Assembly (NCBI GenBank): GCA_008933995.1
Contig: WARS01000013.1
Location: 2,410,721 to 2,474,720, forward strand
Origin: Datnioides undecimradiatus
Taxonomy: Eukaryota > Chordata > Actinopteri > Lobotiformes > Datnioididae
Direction: 5' to 3'
DNA length: 64,000 bases
Below, piece after piece: positions 50,501 to 63,984 of this stretch; positions within the stretch are counted from its first letter, which is position 1; every line of letters begins with the position of its first letter. Made by a program: the position numbers and the translations under genes. Below the pieces are notes generated by a model that was not told where the DNA came from, did no database searches, and saw only the letters and a list, made by a program, of their open reading frames with translations.

Positions 50501-53500
50501 GCTCATCAGAGCCCCCTTAAATTATTAGGTTGTGCTCCCAGCAAGCTTTGCTCCCAGGCAACACACATGCTACCCTGTCTCGGAGGAGGCTATTGGAGCA
50601 GCCTAAGAAACACGGAGGCCGTTAGAGCTAAAATATGAACTACTGTAAATAATAGCATAGGTTACATTTGAATCTATTTACAAGATCATAAATGTACACT
50701 AGAATTGGATGTAAATCAATGATAATGTGGTGAAGGTCAGTGCTCTTTGGAGTAAATATGGAAATCCAACATCATTTATCAGAAAGTACAAGGTCTTGGG
50801 AGTATTGAGTGAACTGTCACACTCAGTTTCCTCACTGCAAAAGCGTTGGAGGACCCATTAGTCAGCACTATTTAACAATGCTTCCAAGATATACGTTGAA
50901 CAAAGGGCCTTCCACTATTTTTGTGACTTTGTGGCTACGAACGTGTGTTTTAAAAGAGAGCGAGCTGAACAGAGAGGGCATTTTCAGTTCTGCTGTGTAA
51001 GAACTTGAGTTTCATCGTTATTTCTGGTTCAATAACTCGCCACAATCAAACTCTATGTGACTCGCAGACTCCCACCGTGTCTAATGCTGACAGAGAAAAT
51101 TGGAGTTATGAAAAACAGCAGTAAATTTAGTGGGCAGGGGTGGAGGACTGCGGCCGTGTTCCAGCGTTTACTCCCCGCCGGGCTTGGTGTGGTGTTATTT
51201 TGGAAGCGGCAGACCAGAGGAGGCCGAGTACTTAGTTCCAGAAGCCAACATTAGGCTCAGACCTGTTGGAAAATATCCCCCAGAGGCACAGAGGCAGAGG
51301 TCATCTCAGTGTAGCTGGAGTCCTCTGACACACTTGGCTAGTCCCTCTATCTCATTCTGTTCCTCTCTATCTCTCCATCTCCTGTGCTATTGTGGTTCAG
51401 CGAGGTCTACTTCGCTTCTGACTCATCTCGTGTCCTCACAGCATGTTCTGTGCCACCGGACACACGGTACAGCGCAGCAGGGATCAGATAGCTGTCCTAC
51501 CGAATCATCACACTGCACGGTCACCGGGGGAACAGAGGAACGGTCGGCCACTGTGGGTTTAAAAGAGCGCTGCTAGCTTTGTTTTTCCCAGTCAGTCACT
51601 TTTCATGCAAATGAAATGCTAAAATGCATTCGGCACACTGTACGTCTCCATCCGAGCATGGCAATGAGGCCTGGATGAAAATTCAAAAAGGGGAAAAATT
51701 AATTCTTGACATACTGTACAGTTACATTCATATTTATAAGTCACCATTCAGTGTGTTTTAATATGTGACAGGCAAATTAAAGAGTCTTCTTTAAACTTAA
51801 GGAACACAGATGGGAAGGTGACAGAAGGTCTCCTCGGTAATGTTTCCGAAAATAATAAACTGGTATTTTAACTCCTTCATTTAGCACTTATGAACAGTTT
51901 ATAAACAGTTATTAAGTGCTTTACTCTATCATGGAGTTGTATGCAGCCATAAGTGTTTTTAAATGTATTCGCCAACATCCATAAGTCCTCCTGTGAAGCA
52001 TCTGTGAATAATAGAGCTGCTATCTCAAATGCAAATAACATTCCTCATATTTTATATGAGCATGAAATATGACGCATTTATTTATTTGCATTCGTTTTTT
52101 TAGTGAGCATTTATTCACAAGTAATTCTACTCCAGAATGAATCCAGTAGGCAGACCTGGAATAAAGGATTATTTTGGGGGTCAACTATTTCCAAAGTCAA
52201 GAAGTTCAACATTGCTGCATGAAGACATTTACAGTTTCAAACCTAAATGATGCCTGAAATGCTGCAGACATCATGTTAACAGTTAATAAGATCTGTTTAT
52301 GATTGCTGCTGGGCTAAACTGTTAAAAGCCATTTGTCTTTGAATTTATTATACATTACAGTTCAGAGGCAGCTAGGTATTCACAGTCAGAAGAAGTGCTC
52401 CAGTTATAAATCTGGTCCGTGCACCAGGTTCATTCATGATTTCTCAAGGTTTGAGTGTCTAATTTGAAGCTTTTGTATAAGCGAGGATCCTTTTTCCCAA
52501 ACACTAGCAGAGCAGCCAAAGAATAATAACATGCAAAACCCAAAAACCCAGTCGGAATTCAGAAACCAAATTATGCTGGTAAATGCTGTCTTGGTTGCAT
52601 TAACATTTCACTCACACAGAATTATGATCTTGTGGATACTTTTGAGCAATTTGCATTTTAAACACTGAGACAGGTTTGTTGAAGTTTCTGGGTTATTTTT
52701 CTAAACGATTCTCCCCTCAGCAGCGCCGTTGTCATGTCTGATATTGGTTCAGTCACAAAATGCTGTTCTGGACTGCCTGTGCAGCGTGTACTACCGCCTT
52801 AAATGAATATTCAAAACCGTGAAAAGTATTTTGACATAAACTGAATGCGTGAGCCAGGCATAAGCTGTAATAAGATCAAAGTAATGCTAAGTGGATCTTC
52901 AAGCTTTATTTCCACATTTCATCCAACAATGTGTCTGCTGAAGCAGAAAATTATTCTGCTGCTTTAAAGCAATATAAGTCACTCTAGAATAAACAGTGTT
53001 CACTCGGGTCCTCATCCTCGTACAATTAAGCTCCGACGACTGACTGAGCAGATAAGAACTATCAAGAAATGAAGCCCGGGTAAAAAGACTAACGTCGGCA
53101 CTAAACCAGCAGACCTACAATCTGTGTGTGCGGAGCTAACGTTGCTCCTCTGTGGATTTCTGGGATATTTCCTCCCTGCACGTAAAGCTGAATATTACAC
53201 GCAAACACAAACAACACCATGCAGCCCTGATTGCACCCTGCAGCCATCTTTAACCTCTCTGTCAAGATTGCCACGCCAGTGTAACCCCACAAAGCGCAGT
53301 CTTGAATATTTCTTTTGAAAAGGCAATATCATGTGTTTTATTGATACGGTGTACTATTTCAGTAATTGCTGGCAACCGCAGGTCGAGGCCAGCTTTATTT
53401 AAACTAATCTCTCCTAAGTTGGTTTGCAGATAAGATACATGCTGCACTAGCACTAGACACTTGAGTCTTGCGCGTTGGAAGCATGAGAGATTGTTCTTTG

Positions 53501-53676
53501 TGTTGTTGTATTTTAGAAATTACATGGGCGATGTCATCAAAGGTAATGCATCATTTTTTTTAACATCATCAAATGTTTGTGTTGTTGATGTCCTGCCAGA
53601 ACCATGTATCTCTCAAAAGTCAACTTTTCATTACCTCATAATAATGTTTTCAGCTCTGTGATGGTTCGTTTTTCAG

Positions 53677-53815
53677 TTGCCTCTGAAATGTAACGGAGTA
53701 GAAATACAAAGTTCCGAAACTGAAATACTCAAGTAAAGTGCAAGTACCTTGAATCTGTACTCATACAGAGTACCTGAGCAGATGTACTTTAAAACATTCC
53801 ACCTCCCACTGGTGA
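53677..53815 (-). repeat. hAT-derived repeat, terminal part
   Basis: GAAATGTAACGGAGTAGAAATACAAAG, AAATACTCAAGTAAAGTGCAAGTACCTTGAA and a degenerate end TTCCACCTCCCACTG match the terminus of a fish family starting CAGTGGTGGAAAGTAAC, here reading inward on the minus strand. Confidence 0.55.
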
Positions 53816-56149
53816 CTTCTGCTCATTTCAGTCACGTTAAGATGACTGAAAGTTGAGCTAGTTAATGTTACTGCAAATGTTAGCTAGCGTTCACTAGCTG
53901 CACCTCATTGGCCTTTAAATCACTTTACAAACCTTGCCTGTTAGCATTACAGAAGTCAAATAGATGTCTGATAGTCTCTATCTGTTGCAGACTATGGTAA
54001 TGGTGGTTTAGTCTATAGCCCACTGATGAACACATTTACATTCACAGCCTCTTTTTGCTTGCATGTGTACTGATGAACGGAGGTGTGGCCCAGCTATAAC
54101 TGCCAATCGACCTATGTCACTGAAGCTGCTTGTTGCCAAAGAGAAGTGAAATGAAGATCCTCGAGGTGTTTACTCTAATGTTTCACGAGATGTGTACAAA
54201 AGGGGCCGTTGCTGTTGGAAACGATGCTGCAGTCCTCCACTAATGTCGTCTCTCCCGAGGGTTAGCTGTGTTTGTCCTGCGGGACAAATCTTTACAAGTA
54301 GCGGCCAACAGCTCAGTCGGTCACAGTCAGCTGGAGGTGTGTGAGGACAAACGAGCGTTTCTCTTCAGGTGACAGCAGAGGAGAGCAGCAGTTCAAATTA
54401 CACAACATTTTCCAGTGTTAACATTGTTTTTTTTCTCTCTTTGAATAGATATCTGGGGTTCATCTAGCCAGGGGCATTGATTGACTCCTGTTTTGCTTTG
54501 AGTGATGCTCCAAAGACTTTGTGGCCGTGGTGCATATTATTCATATTATTCCCTTTTATTTGATTAACTGCATTTTAAAGTGTTCGACTGATCACTTTGA
54601 TGGCTCCCACCACAGTAGGCGCTAATGATTATATTCGTTTCCCTAACATGCCTTTTTAAATGGTTTTATTAACACTTGGATGGGCTGGGTGGGTCTTCAT
54701 CAAAAGCCTTAAAGAAGCTGTAAAAATAAACAGCAGTCAATCAATACCAACCACTTACCATCAGATCTCTGACTTTCAGTGGTTCTTGATGCATTTACTT
54801 TTACATGCTTTGCTAAACTGCTGATGTATGTCACTGTCATGTCGGCTAAGATTCATATTCTCAGATGAGCGCCAACATCCTGTGCAGTACAGATCTCCCT
54901 GGCAGCCAAATGTACAACCTGACAAGCTGTTGAAGGTGCTCATAAAGAGAGGACAGAGAGGAGAAACACTAGAGAGCATCATGGCAGCCAAGCAGGAACA
55001 CGTTCTGAAATGTTGCACAAACTGCTGCTAACTGTGGAAAACTAAAAAATAAGGTCTGGAAACAAAAAACTGTTTTTGCTGCTTTGTCTTAACCAGGACG
55101 GCAATGCCAACCTCTCGATGTTAACAAGAGGCTCAGTATGAGCTGTGTGTATTACCTGTGTTGAGTCTTTGTCAATGTTAATGTCTATTACCAGATCTTT
55201 ATTTACAAGGCAGTGGTGGATTAAATGTTCCCAAATGTAGTTACATCATACGTGCGTAGCCCCAGAGTCGGTGGTGTCATTCCTCTGTGTCCGCACTGGC
55301 TGTGAAGAGACCTCTTGCTGACAACTGCAATCTCCCATTTTGTTTAAGCCTAAACGACCCTCTTGAACTCAAGTGCGCCTCTAAAGCGCTCCAGAAGGTT
55401 GTGATGGAGCTGGAAAGCGATGCAGGATCAGTGTCAGAGACCACGAGTGCGCCGTTACTGATGTGCAGCGGCGGGGCGGACGGGATGCAGTTTTTGTGTT
55501 TGCCATCTCTGGCCATGAACGTTATGTGCTGATCGTGGACTGGATGTCATGTCAATGTCGACTTGTCATCAAAGAACAAGGACGAACCCTAAACTTGTTC
55601 AACTTGCATTTCATATTATTACTGAAATCCTTTTCATTCAGGCTCTGGATGGATTTCGTGTCCAATATCTAAACTGTGCAATACTGTTTGACCAGATGAT
55701 ACAAAATCAAACAAATCGTTTTCATGCACGAAATGTGCTGTTTGTTGCCATATTTGCTTTGTACAGCAATAAAACGTACTTGTCAGATTGAGCACGACCA
55801 AATACACTTTATCTTATTTACACTTCATACTTTCTTCAAAAATCCAATACAGGAAATTGTCGAGGAGGATTGTTGTAACATGTCAGGCCATGATAACTCA
55901 GTGATGTGAGACCTGCTTGAGCAGATTAGGTTGACTGAAAATAATAAATATTACATATACCATATCTAAAGAAGCCATGTTTGTTACAAATACAGTAATA
56001 AAGTATAATGAAAAAAAATGACCAAATATGTTAAAGTTAACATGAAAGGTATGAATAAGAATTGTGTCTGTTAACTGAATTTATCAATAATTTTGTTCAA
56101 CCAATGTATATTAACAGCATATTTTTTAAGAGGGGATTGTGTGGATAAG

Positions 56150-56643
56150 CCAGTGTTTCAGAAAATTATCAATATTGTGGCTCTGAGTCAAACTGACAGA
56201 TCCCTCATTCCCCAGTTCCTGACTGCCCCACCCAACTGCACATGTTCTCACTTCCCTCATCTGCTCAGCAGTCACTTTGATTTCTCCACCCACCTCCTCA
56301 GCTGCATCTTATTCCCTCATCAGCCAGTGACCATACATATACCGGTTCACTTCCTGTGTTCCCCATCAGATCACTAAGTGTGCCTCACGTGTTGTTCTGT
56401 AGCTTCTCTGTCTGGTTTATCCTGAGACCTGTTTCGGGTTTTAAGTCCTGTTTATTGGACTTTTGATTCTTGTCTGCCCCTCCTTGCCTGTTTGGATTAT
56501 CTTCTTTGGTTCTGACCTCTGTCTGCCTCATCATCCTTTAAGCCTTTTTGTACCTTTTTGATTTTGTGTGAATAAAACCATTGAACTGCAGGACAGCGCC
56601 CGATCTCCTGCTGTTCTGTTACTCCACAGGCACACGAGTGACA
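56150..56643 (+). mobile_element. LTR-like element, plus orientation
   Basis: A C/T-rich promoter-like stretch (TCAGCCAGTGACC, CTTCCTGTGTTCCCC) leads to TGTGTGAATAAAACCATTGAACTGCAG, a poly(A) signal and R-U5-like sequence. It ends GCACACGAGTGACA at 56,643, like other fish LTR 3' ends. The left boundary and target duplication are unclear. Confidence 0.5.
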
Positions 56644-59449
56644 AAGGGGACTGTACCAACTGCCCTGATCAATTGCTAATCAGGACCTACTTCTAACGAC
56701 TCTCCGCTTTTAATATTGTCTATTCTACATAGCTTATGCAAACTCAGCCAATGACCATGCTTAGAAAATGATGGGTTGAGAATAGAAACAACACAATCAG
56801 CCCAATGATGGCTTAAACCAACTGATGTGGGATATTCAGAATGGATGTAAGCATCAAGTGTGGCAGCCACACAGTATGTTTGGTAATATATATATATTGG
56901 ATACAGCTTTTGGATCATCTTGCAATGTCCAGACAAAAAGCATTTGCTTGTTTGATGGCACCAGACAGCAAGAAGATATTTACAAAAATAACCCATGCTT
57001 CTAACTTCTACTCCTTGGCTGATTCCAGCCTACTCACTGGCTGAGGTCAAACAGTCTCTTTTGCTCAGGAAGTTTCTTTACTGAGCGAAAAGACCTAGAA
57101 ATATCTCAGCGGCAACCCTGCTAAGAGTCAAATTCTCTAAATGCTGAGGAAAGGTTCTTCACAGTTTCCTTTCATATCATCTTAAGCTTAGGATACAATG
57201 GACCCTCCATTAGGAAAGGAAAGGAGACAATGCCTTCCCAGCTGCGTGTTGCAGCTACAGTTCATGCAAGTGATGCACCAGTCGTACACCGTGGCAGAAT
57301 TACGTGATGTAGTCTCTTCTGTTTTCTTAGCACCGCAGTTGCCCTTTTTAAATTGTTCTTTACCCCCATGCCTTGACCTTGTCATTTTCCATCAAGGTCA
57401 AGGATAACTGTACAAGGAAAGGCAGTGCATCTCTACCTTTCCCAAAACCTGCCATTGCAGCTCTAGGAGATCCAGATCCAGCTGAACCAAAGTTTTCCTC
57501 TCCCACATTCTGCACTGACATTAAAGTGACTGGTGTGTGTCTCTCAGAGGACTGACAGTTTCATGATGTCACCCCTTTTATTCAGTGAGCTGTACACCTC
57601 ACTTCAACGCTTACTGTGCTCAGTCTGAAATAGGTCAATTTCAAGTCTGGAGATGAGCTGTAAAAAGAAATAAGATTCTAATAAAGTGAGCTAGTGGCAG
57701 AGTGAATGGGAGTGAGGCGGTCCTCTGCATTAATGCAGACCAGGCTTGCTGGCTCCTTAATCTGTTACTATTCGATCAGTTTTGGGTCATCAGTAAGATT
57801 GTTCTCTGTTGGGAGGGTGAAGTTTGTTTTGCTGTTCTCAGAGCCAAGATTTGCTTGTATTGCCGTGTTCGTGGCCAGATTGTGGCACAGTAGGGCTTTC
57901 TAGGAAAACAAGCCTCCCTCACCCGTCATAGTAGCACTTAAATAATGAGTCCCCATGCTGCTGCTGCTGCTAGTGGTGGTGGTGCTGCTGGACTTTCTGT
58001 TCCGCATTGTAATAATAGTGGGGTCAAAAAAAATTAACTTGGAACTACTGTACTGAACCTCATTAGCCCCCCTTTAGGAGTGTGTGCCAGAGACTCTAAA
58101 GGGCAACAGTTTGGGAGACGGGCCAGTATTCACAGGACTCCAAGACAACATTGTGCTCCACTACCTAAAAGTCCACCAATACCTTTGAAAGACTGCAAGT
58201 TTGTGTCAAATGCATTATTTACACCGGAGCAAGGCAGGGTTCCCGTTCCATTTGCTTCAGCAGAAGTAGCTTTGCATGCATTCATAAATAATAAATGTGC
58301 AGCACAACGCGTGGGAACGGGGAAGAGCGGGCATAAAGAGGAGCCCAGTCACACAGCATGAAAGAGAACAAGGACGCTTAATCCAGGCATGGTAAAACAC
58401 TGTCCATGCTAGTGAGTCACCCATGAAGAACTAAACACTAGATGACAAAATGTAGACAGAGAAAAACAACAAGGGGCGAGCAGGCCACTAAAGAAAAACA
58501 AAATTTGCATCTCTGGCGGCATTTGGGCACCTCGCCACTGTGCTAAACTGATCTAATCACTGTCTGGAAGGAGGAAGAAAGCACAGAAGGGGTGGCTCCA
58601 GCTGAGATGGATATTTCATGTACCATGACGTACAATGAGAGGCTTTCACTGACACTTATAAGAACTAAGCTGAAATACGTTGAGACGCGGTCTATTGCAT
58701 GTTTTCATGCAACTGCCACTTATCTAATTCTTCTTCTAAGCTGCTGGTGAGAGCTCCACACGGACCGTCGTGGCTGCTGCCATGAAAATGAACGAACCTT
58801 TTGGATGGGATTAAACGTCAACCCCGACCCCTCACCAATCTAGGGAGGATTTGCAGAATGTTTGGATTCATTTTCCATAAGAGAGTAGTTAATAAAAGTT
58901 GTTACAGCCGATAGCCCTGGGAGAGCAGCAGCCGTAATTGGATGTCTAACTGAGTCCTCTGACATGTTTGGACAAGCTAATTCTCAGAGCAATTTAGAAC
59001 TTTAGTTTTACTCCATAAAAAGCGCCGACACTGTTCTCCTGACACAGTCGCACTAACATTAGTTATGTGTATCTGATTTGCACATTTTGGGGGTTTTGGG
59101 TCTGGTGAGAGTTGCCATTTTTAATAAACTTTGGTAGCAGCAAACAATCAACGGTTACTTATTACTTTATATAATAAAGAGGCAACCACAAAACAGAAGA
59201 AATCGTTAAATAAATATCATAATTTTATATACACAGCTCTCTCACACCATACGAGAACGTGTTCTCACATTCCTTTCTTACAGTCAAACACAGAATCAGG
59301 TCATAAGAAGAACACAGTTCTGACCCACGAAAGCAAATAAATATTATTTATTTTTTATTTTTGTTTCATAAAATGCTGACATTTGATCTCGACCTTGCGA
59401 AAACTCTTCATATAAAACAAACACGAACGTATTAACAGTCCCGTAATGT

Positions 59450-59885
59450 AACATTTTCTCAAGTACCGCACTTAAGGACAGTTTTGAGGTTCTTGTACCA
59501 GACGACTTGAGTAATTCTGCTTCATGTTACTTTCCGCTCCTGCTCCACTTCATATCAGAGGCAGACAGGGTGTTTTTTTACTGCACTACATTTTGTTTGG
59601 AAGCTTCAGCTATTTTGGAGATTTGGATGAATAATAGAACATATTCACAGAAGAAAATGATGGAGTGCTATTATGAGATAAGATAAGGCTATATCGATCA
59701 AATAACATTATAAACAAATTAAATAGCAATGGAACAGCCTGCTGCACAGTGAGTACTTTTACCTCTTGAACTTTAAATACATTCTGATGCAAAACCCTTT
59801 GAATTTCTACTAAAGTAAAATTCTGAATGCAGGATTTTTACTTGTAAACGCAGTATTTCTACACTGTGCTGTTGATCTGAGTCAT
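59450..59885 (+). repeat. hAT-derived repeat, internal part, plus orientation
   Basis: Landmarks are GAGGTTCTTGTACCAGACGACTTGAGTAATTCTGC, CTGCTCCACTTCATATCAGAGGC, TTACTGCACTACATTTTG, and later AATTCTGAATGCAGGATTTTTACTTGTAA. The order matches the family whose terminus lies inverted at 53.7 kb. It is diverged and lacks a clean end. Confidence 0.55.
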
Positions 59886-60048
59886 TACATTACACATTTT
59901 TAAAACAATACACAATTTTGGACTTTGTTTGAAGGCTTACCATTGATGCAGAGTTGCATTCTAAGTTTATCTCTGGCATTCTCTGTCTTGACATGTTTGG
60001 ATGCAGAAGTCTGTCGTTGCCTTGCCCATAAAGACTGGACACATGAAT

Positions 60049-60088
60049 ATTCATTCATTCATTCATTCATTCATTCATTCATGCATTC
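60049..60088. repeat. (ATTC)n microsatellite
   Basis: Eight ATTC units and one diverged unit. Confidence 0.95.
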
Positions 60089-62389
60089 AGTGCAGCCACC
60101 TACTGTGTGCTCTGTGTTGCTGTTAAAGTCCTTCAGTCCTTGGCAACAGTTCACATAGATTTCACTGTGCAGACTTCATCATTTTACATAATGTATATTT
60201 GCTCACGCAGGCAACTGTTAAAAGAATAAAGTTAATCATCTGCAAAACAACACAAACAACACACAAGTGCTTCCTTTACTCTTCTGTCTGCACAAACACA
60301 GCGTGCTCAGACAGATAACATTAGCCGCCATCGTCTGCAGTGTACATGGAGGGATGTGGGATACTTCAGTTTTATTCCTGACCAAGAAATATCACAATAT
60401 TATTTACAGATTCCCTTCAGTCAAGCATTTAATCAACTCATCTCACCAGAAAACATCTGATTACAGTCATTTCAATTAAAAATAAGGAATCTGGTAACTC
60501 TGGGTCTGGCTCAAGTGGCATCATCCAAACAAAACGTGCATCCGTGCAAAAATTATAAAGATAAGAGACTTACACTAACAAGATATGAAGTGGCTTAGCA
60601 CATGCTCAAATCTTTAAATTCTGGATTTAAAATGTCACTGCTCAAGTGTTTTCCTTACAAGACAATGAGCGGTATTAACAGACTCTGTGTGAGGTTTTCC
60701 TCTACGGGAGAAAGATCTGCAGTGTGGACTGCAGTGTCTTGGCAGGGCCCCATGTATTCTGGGAGAAGGAACGGGGAGGCAGAAGAGAGGAGCTAAAAGA
60801 ATCCCTTTTCAAACCGGAGCCAGTTTAATTTTTTGACAGGCCTGCTTAATTCCCTTTTAGAGTCCCTTCAAAAGATTTTGTTCTGTGCTGCTCCTTTGTG
60901 CCTCTCCAGCGGGGAGCCTTGTGTTTGTGTTTTCCGGGCACACTTCAGCCTATTTATGCAAGCTAATTTAAAGTATAAATGAGGCCGCATTTTTGGTGAG
61001 TGCACAGACAATTGCAAGTGGGAATAGAGTTTACTGTTTATTTGTTTCACCTATAGTCAGTCGAGCGAGGATGCCGCCTCTCCTGTGACTTCTTGAGAAT
61101 GTGCTGCTGCATATAATTACAGATTTCAGTGAAATCCATAAGTTGCACTATGTAAAGTGGCATTTGCTGTAAGTACATTACAGTAAACACTCATGTGGTT
61201 TTATATTACAAAAAACAGCTTTCTCACTTCAACAAAATACTGTTTCGGGTCACATTAAGCAAACTAATTCCAGCTAAGACTCGGTGAGTGCTCTATCAAC
61301 ATACAAGTCATATATAAAGTCCTCACTAATTTGTTTTGTAGGACATGTAGTTATTGCCTGGATGACAGCTTTCCAATCCAGGAAGTGCGATGTTCTCATG
61401 TTGCACGCAAGTCAGAAGGGAGATGGCTGAGTGGACGGTTATCTTTACAAACCACAAGGCTTTAGGGAAAGATGTACATTCGTCAAAGTCACTTCATCCT
61501 TCCCCATGCTTTAGTCAACAGTCAGGTCGAGACAGTATGACTGGGGATATGATCTAATCAGCTAAACAGTTTAATCATCTTTCCCTGACTAAACCAAGTG
61601 TTTGAAGTTGCAGTAACATAACCATAAAAACATTAAACGTGTTTTAGTTGCCACAAACATATATATCACCCCCAAAAAGCAATGAAGTATTTGGACTATA
61701 AACCTTTTGCCATATAGACTCATTATAGATGTCACTGCAGTATGTTATTTATAAGTGTTAGGTGGCCTTTATATTGTTTTTTTCAATATGTATTTGATAT
61801 TGAAATTTAGAGAAATGTGAACCAAATTTACCTTACAATACACTGAATTCTATGACGAATAATATATACATCATATATGTATCACATATATATTTCTAAA
61901 CATCATCTTTCTAAATGTCATCACATTTCAGAGGAACAGCAGAAACCAAGTGCTGGGTTTGACTTTAAGCAGCAAACTTCACTTCACAGCTAACCCGCGG
62001 CTCCCACGCCATCCTTTACTGTTAATGTCTTTGTCCCTGAGCATGTCAGCGCATCCTCACGCCACCGGTGCAGGCGGGCGGGAAGGGCCTACGGGGTCAT
62101 CCATATGGTTTAAATATCATGAAATCTGTTAAACTGGATGCAGCATTAAAATAAAACCCACCCATAACAACCTGCTCTGTTGAGTGTGTACGTTCGAGTT
62201 CTGTGACGCCTGTTTTCCTGCTTTCTCTCCCCCCCCTCCTTCACTCCTGCCCCACCCTCGCCTTTCTCATCCAGCTGCAGCATCACTTGAATCACAGTCG
62301 CTGTCAATTTCCTCTCCAAAGACTCTAAAAACTGCGCATACCTCCTGCTCCCCGGTGTGAGAGAAACTGCTCGCAGCTTATCTTACAAA

Positions 62390-63070
62390 CCCACTCGGGG
62401 GAATTGATTAATTCATCACTGCGAGCTGTTTTTAATTACAGTGTCAAATGATCTGTTAATGGACAAAGTGAAATCTATTACATCATTCTATATATAAGTG
62501 AGCTTTCTGTGTCTAAGCCAACAATCCTTGGTCTCCAGTGGCCGAGGTCATACAGGATTACTGATATATGAAACTGCGTTCGGAGGCATAAGCAACTCAG
62601 AGGCATAAGCAACATTTAATTAGCTCCTGCCTGCTCACTTATCACCGTCTCAGTCTAATCCTACAGCCCGGACAGGGTTTAACGCCGCTTTATAAAGGAC
62701 ATTTACTTTAATGTCTCGAGTGCCAATCAGACACAGACGTGAAAATTATAATATCAATTGCTGAAGTGATGAAAGTGGCTCGTGTCGGACGCATTGTTGT
62801 CTGGCTCTTGTAGCTTCATCAGCAGACGTTCAGCGCGTGGAGGCACTCGAGATGTGAAAAGTGTGCAACCTTGACACTGTGGCGAAATAATTGGCGGCGT
62901 GGTTGCCAGCCTGCGAGGCGAGCTCAAGGCCTCGAGGTTGAAAACTGCTTTCATTGCGTTTGGCCCGAAACAAAAGCGCAGCACATATTATAATGGCGTT
63001 CTACCTCCCGTCAGGTGAATGTTGATATGTGCTGTGTTATCACTTTCACTGAGACTCTTTGAAGGCTTTT
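62390..63070. promoter_or_regulatory. Candidate conserved noncoding element with tandem GAGGCATAAGCAAC
   Basis: The 14-mer GAGGCATAAGCAAC occurs at 62,583-62,596 and 62,600-62,613 (17 bp period) next to TTTAATTAGC. The stretch also has GATTAATTC, TTTTAATTACAG and AATATCAATTG. It lies about 1 kb inside the edge splice donor, so it would be a proximal first-intron element if that donor belongs to tafa2. Confidence 0.3.
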
Positions 63071-63984
63071 CCTCAGCTTTGTACTTTATTCCGTAAATGA
63101 AAATTTAATCTCCAGATCAAGGACGGGGAGCCTCAATTATGTGTCTCTCCACAACATATGTCTAGACAATCTTCCTTTTTATTACTCCTTCTTCTTTTTG
63201 TTTGTTTCTTGCTTTTTTTTTTTCCTTCCTTTTCAAACGAGGAGTCAGGTGGGGTGGGGCAGCCGTGACATTTTCAATAAGAAAGATTTATGGCTTCTAT
63301 CTGACCCAGAAATGTTTGGAATCCTACAGTTGCTTTTCCTCGTATCCTCCCCTCACAGGACCGACAAGTTCTGTTTCATAAAATATGTCTTTGTGATCAA
63401 CAACACGTCAGGCGGCCTCAGAAATATTCAAAAAACCTGCCCGAGCTGTTGACATGAATTATGCTCTTAAACTATGACGGGCATGTGCATAGGTAATCCA
63501 GACATTGGTGGGTCCCCAAACTCCTCTGAAACAATGTTTTACGATGGCGTCGAGTCTTGAAGGTTCCATTAGCATCGATGTTTCTTCGAAATCATATGAG
63601 ACACTAACTTCCTGAACGGTTACAGTGCATTGGTGTGCAGTAATGACTGCGCCAACCCCCCTGAGCCAGACTGCAATATTTATGAATACATATCAACAGA
63701 GAGTCAACACAGGAGTTAGCGAAACGGAAACATGTCTTCTAAGGAACAGTAGAAGTGTGACAGCTCAGAGGCGCCACGTCTCTCATACGCGCCTCCTTTG
63801 ACTTGAGGGCTGGATTGGCTCAGTGGGGGCTCCGGCGATGATCTACTAACCGCCGTTCATTAAAATATTGCCTTTAAACAGCACCACCGCTGTGAACAAC
63901 GCCGTCCGTGCTGCCGGAGACAATTTCCACTCTCCTCCCGTTTCCTATCCCTTTTAACCACACTTAACACTCTTTTCCACTTAC

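Larger units (their letters stand above)
43513..63984. other. Upstream region or first intron of tafa2, no gene recognised
   Basis: About 20 kb between the candidate 5' UTR exon and the edge donor. Listed repeats occupy 46.2-47.2, 53.7, 56.1-56.6 and 59.4-59.9 kb. The rest (43.6-46.2, 47.6-53.6, 54-56, 57-59.4 and 60.2-64 kb) is unique-looking. Many stretches resemble vertebrate noncoding regulatory DNA, with TAATTA, ATGCAAAT and ACAAT motifs. Open frames here are short and overlap in several frames, which argues against coding. Confidence 0.6.

Noticed and set aside
55277..55532. Overlapping 79- and 81-codon frames on both strands.
   Set aside because: Both strands are open and neither product is recognisable. 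No splice pair supports either.
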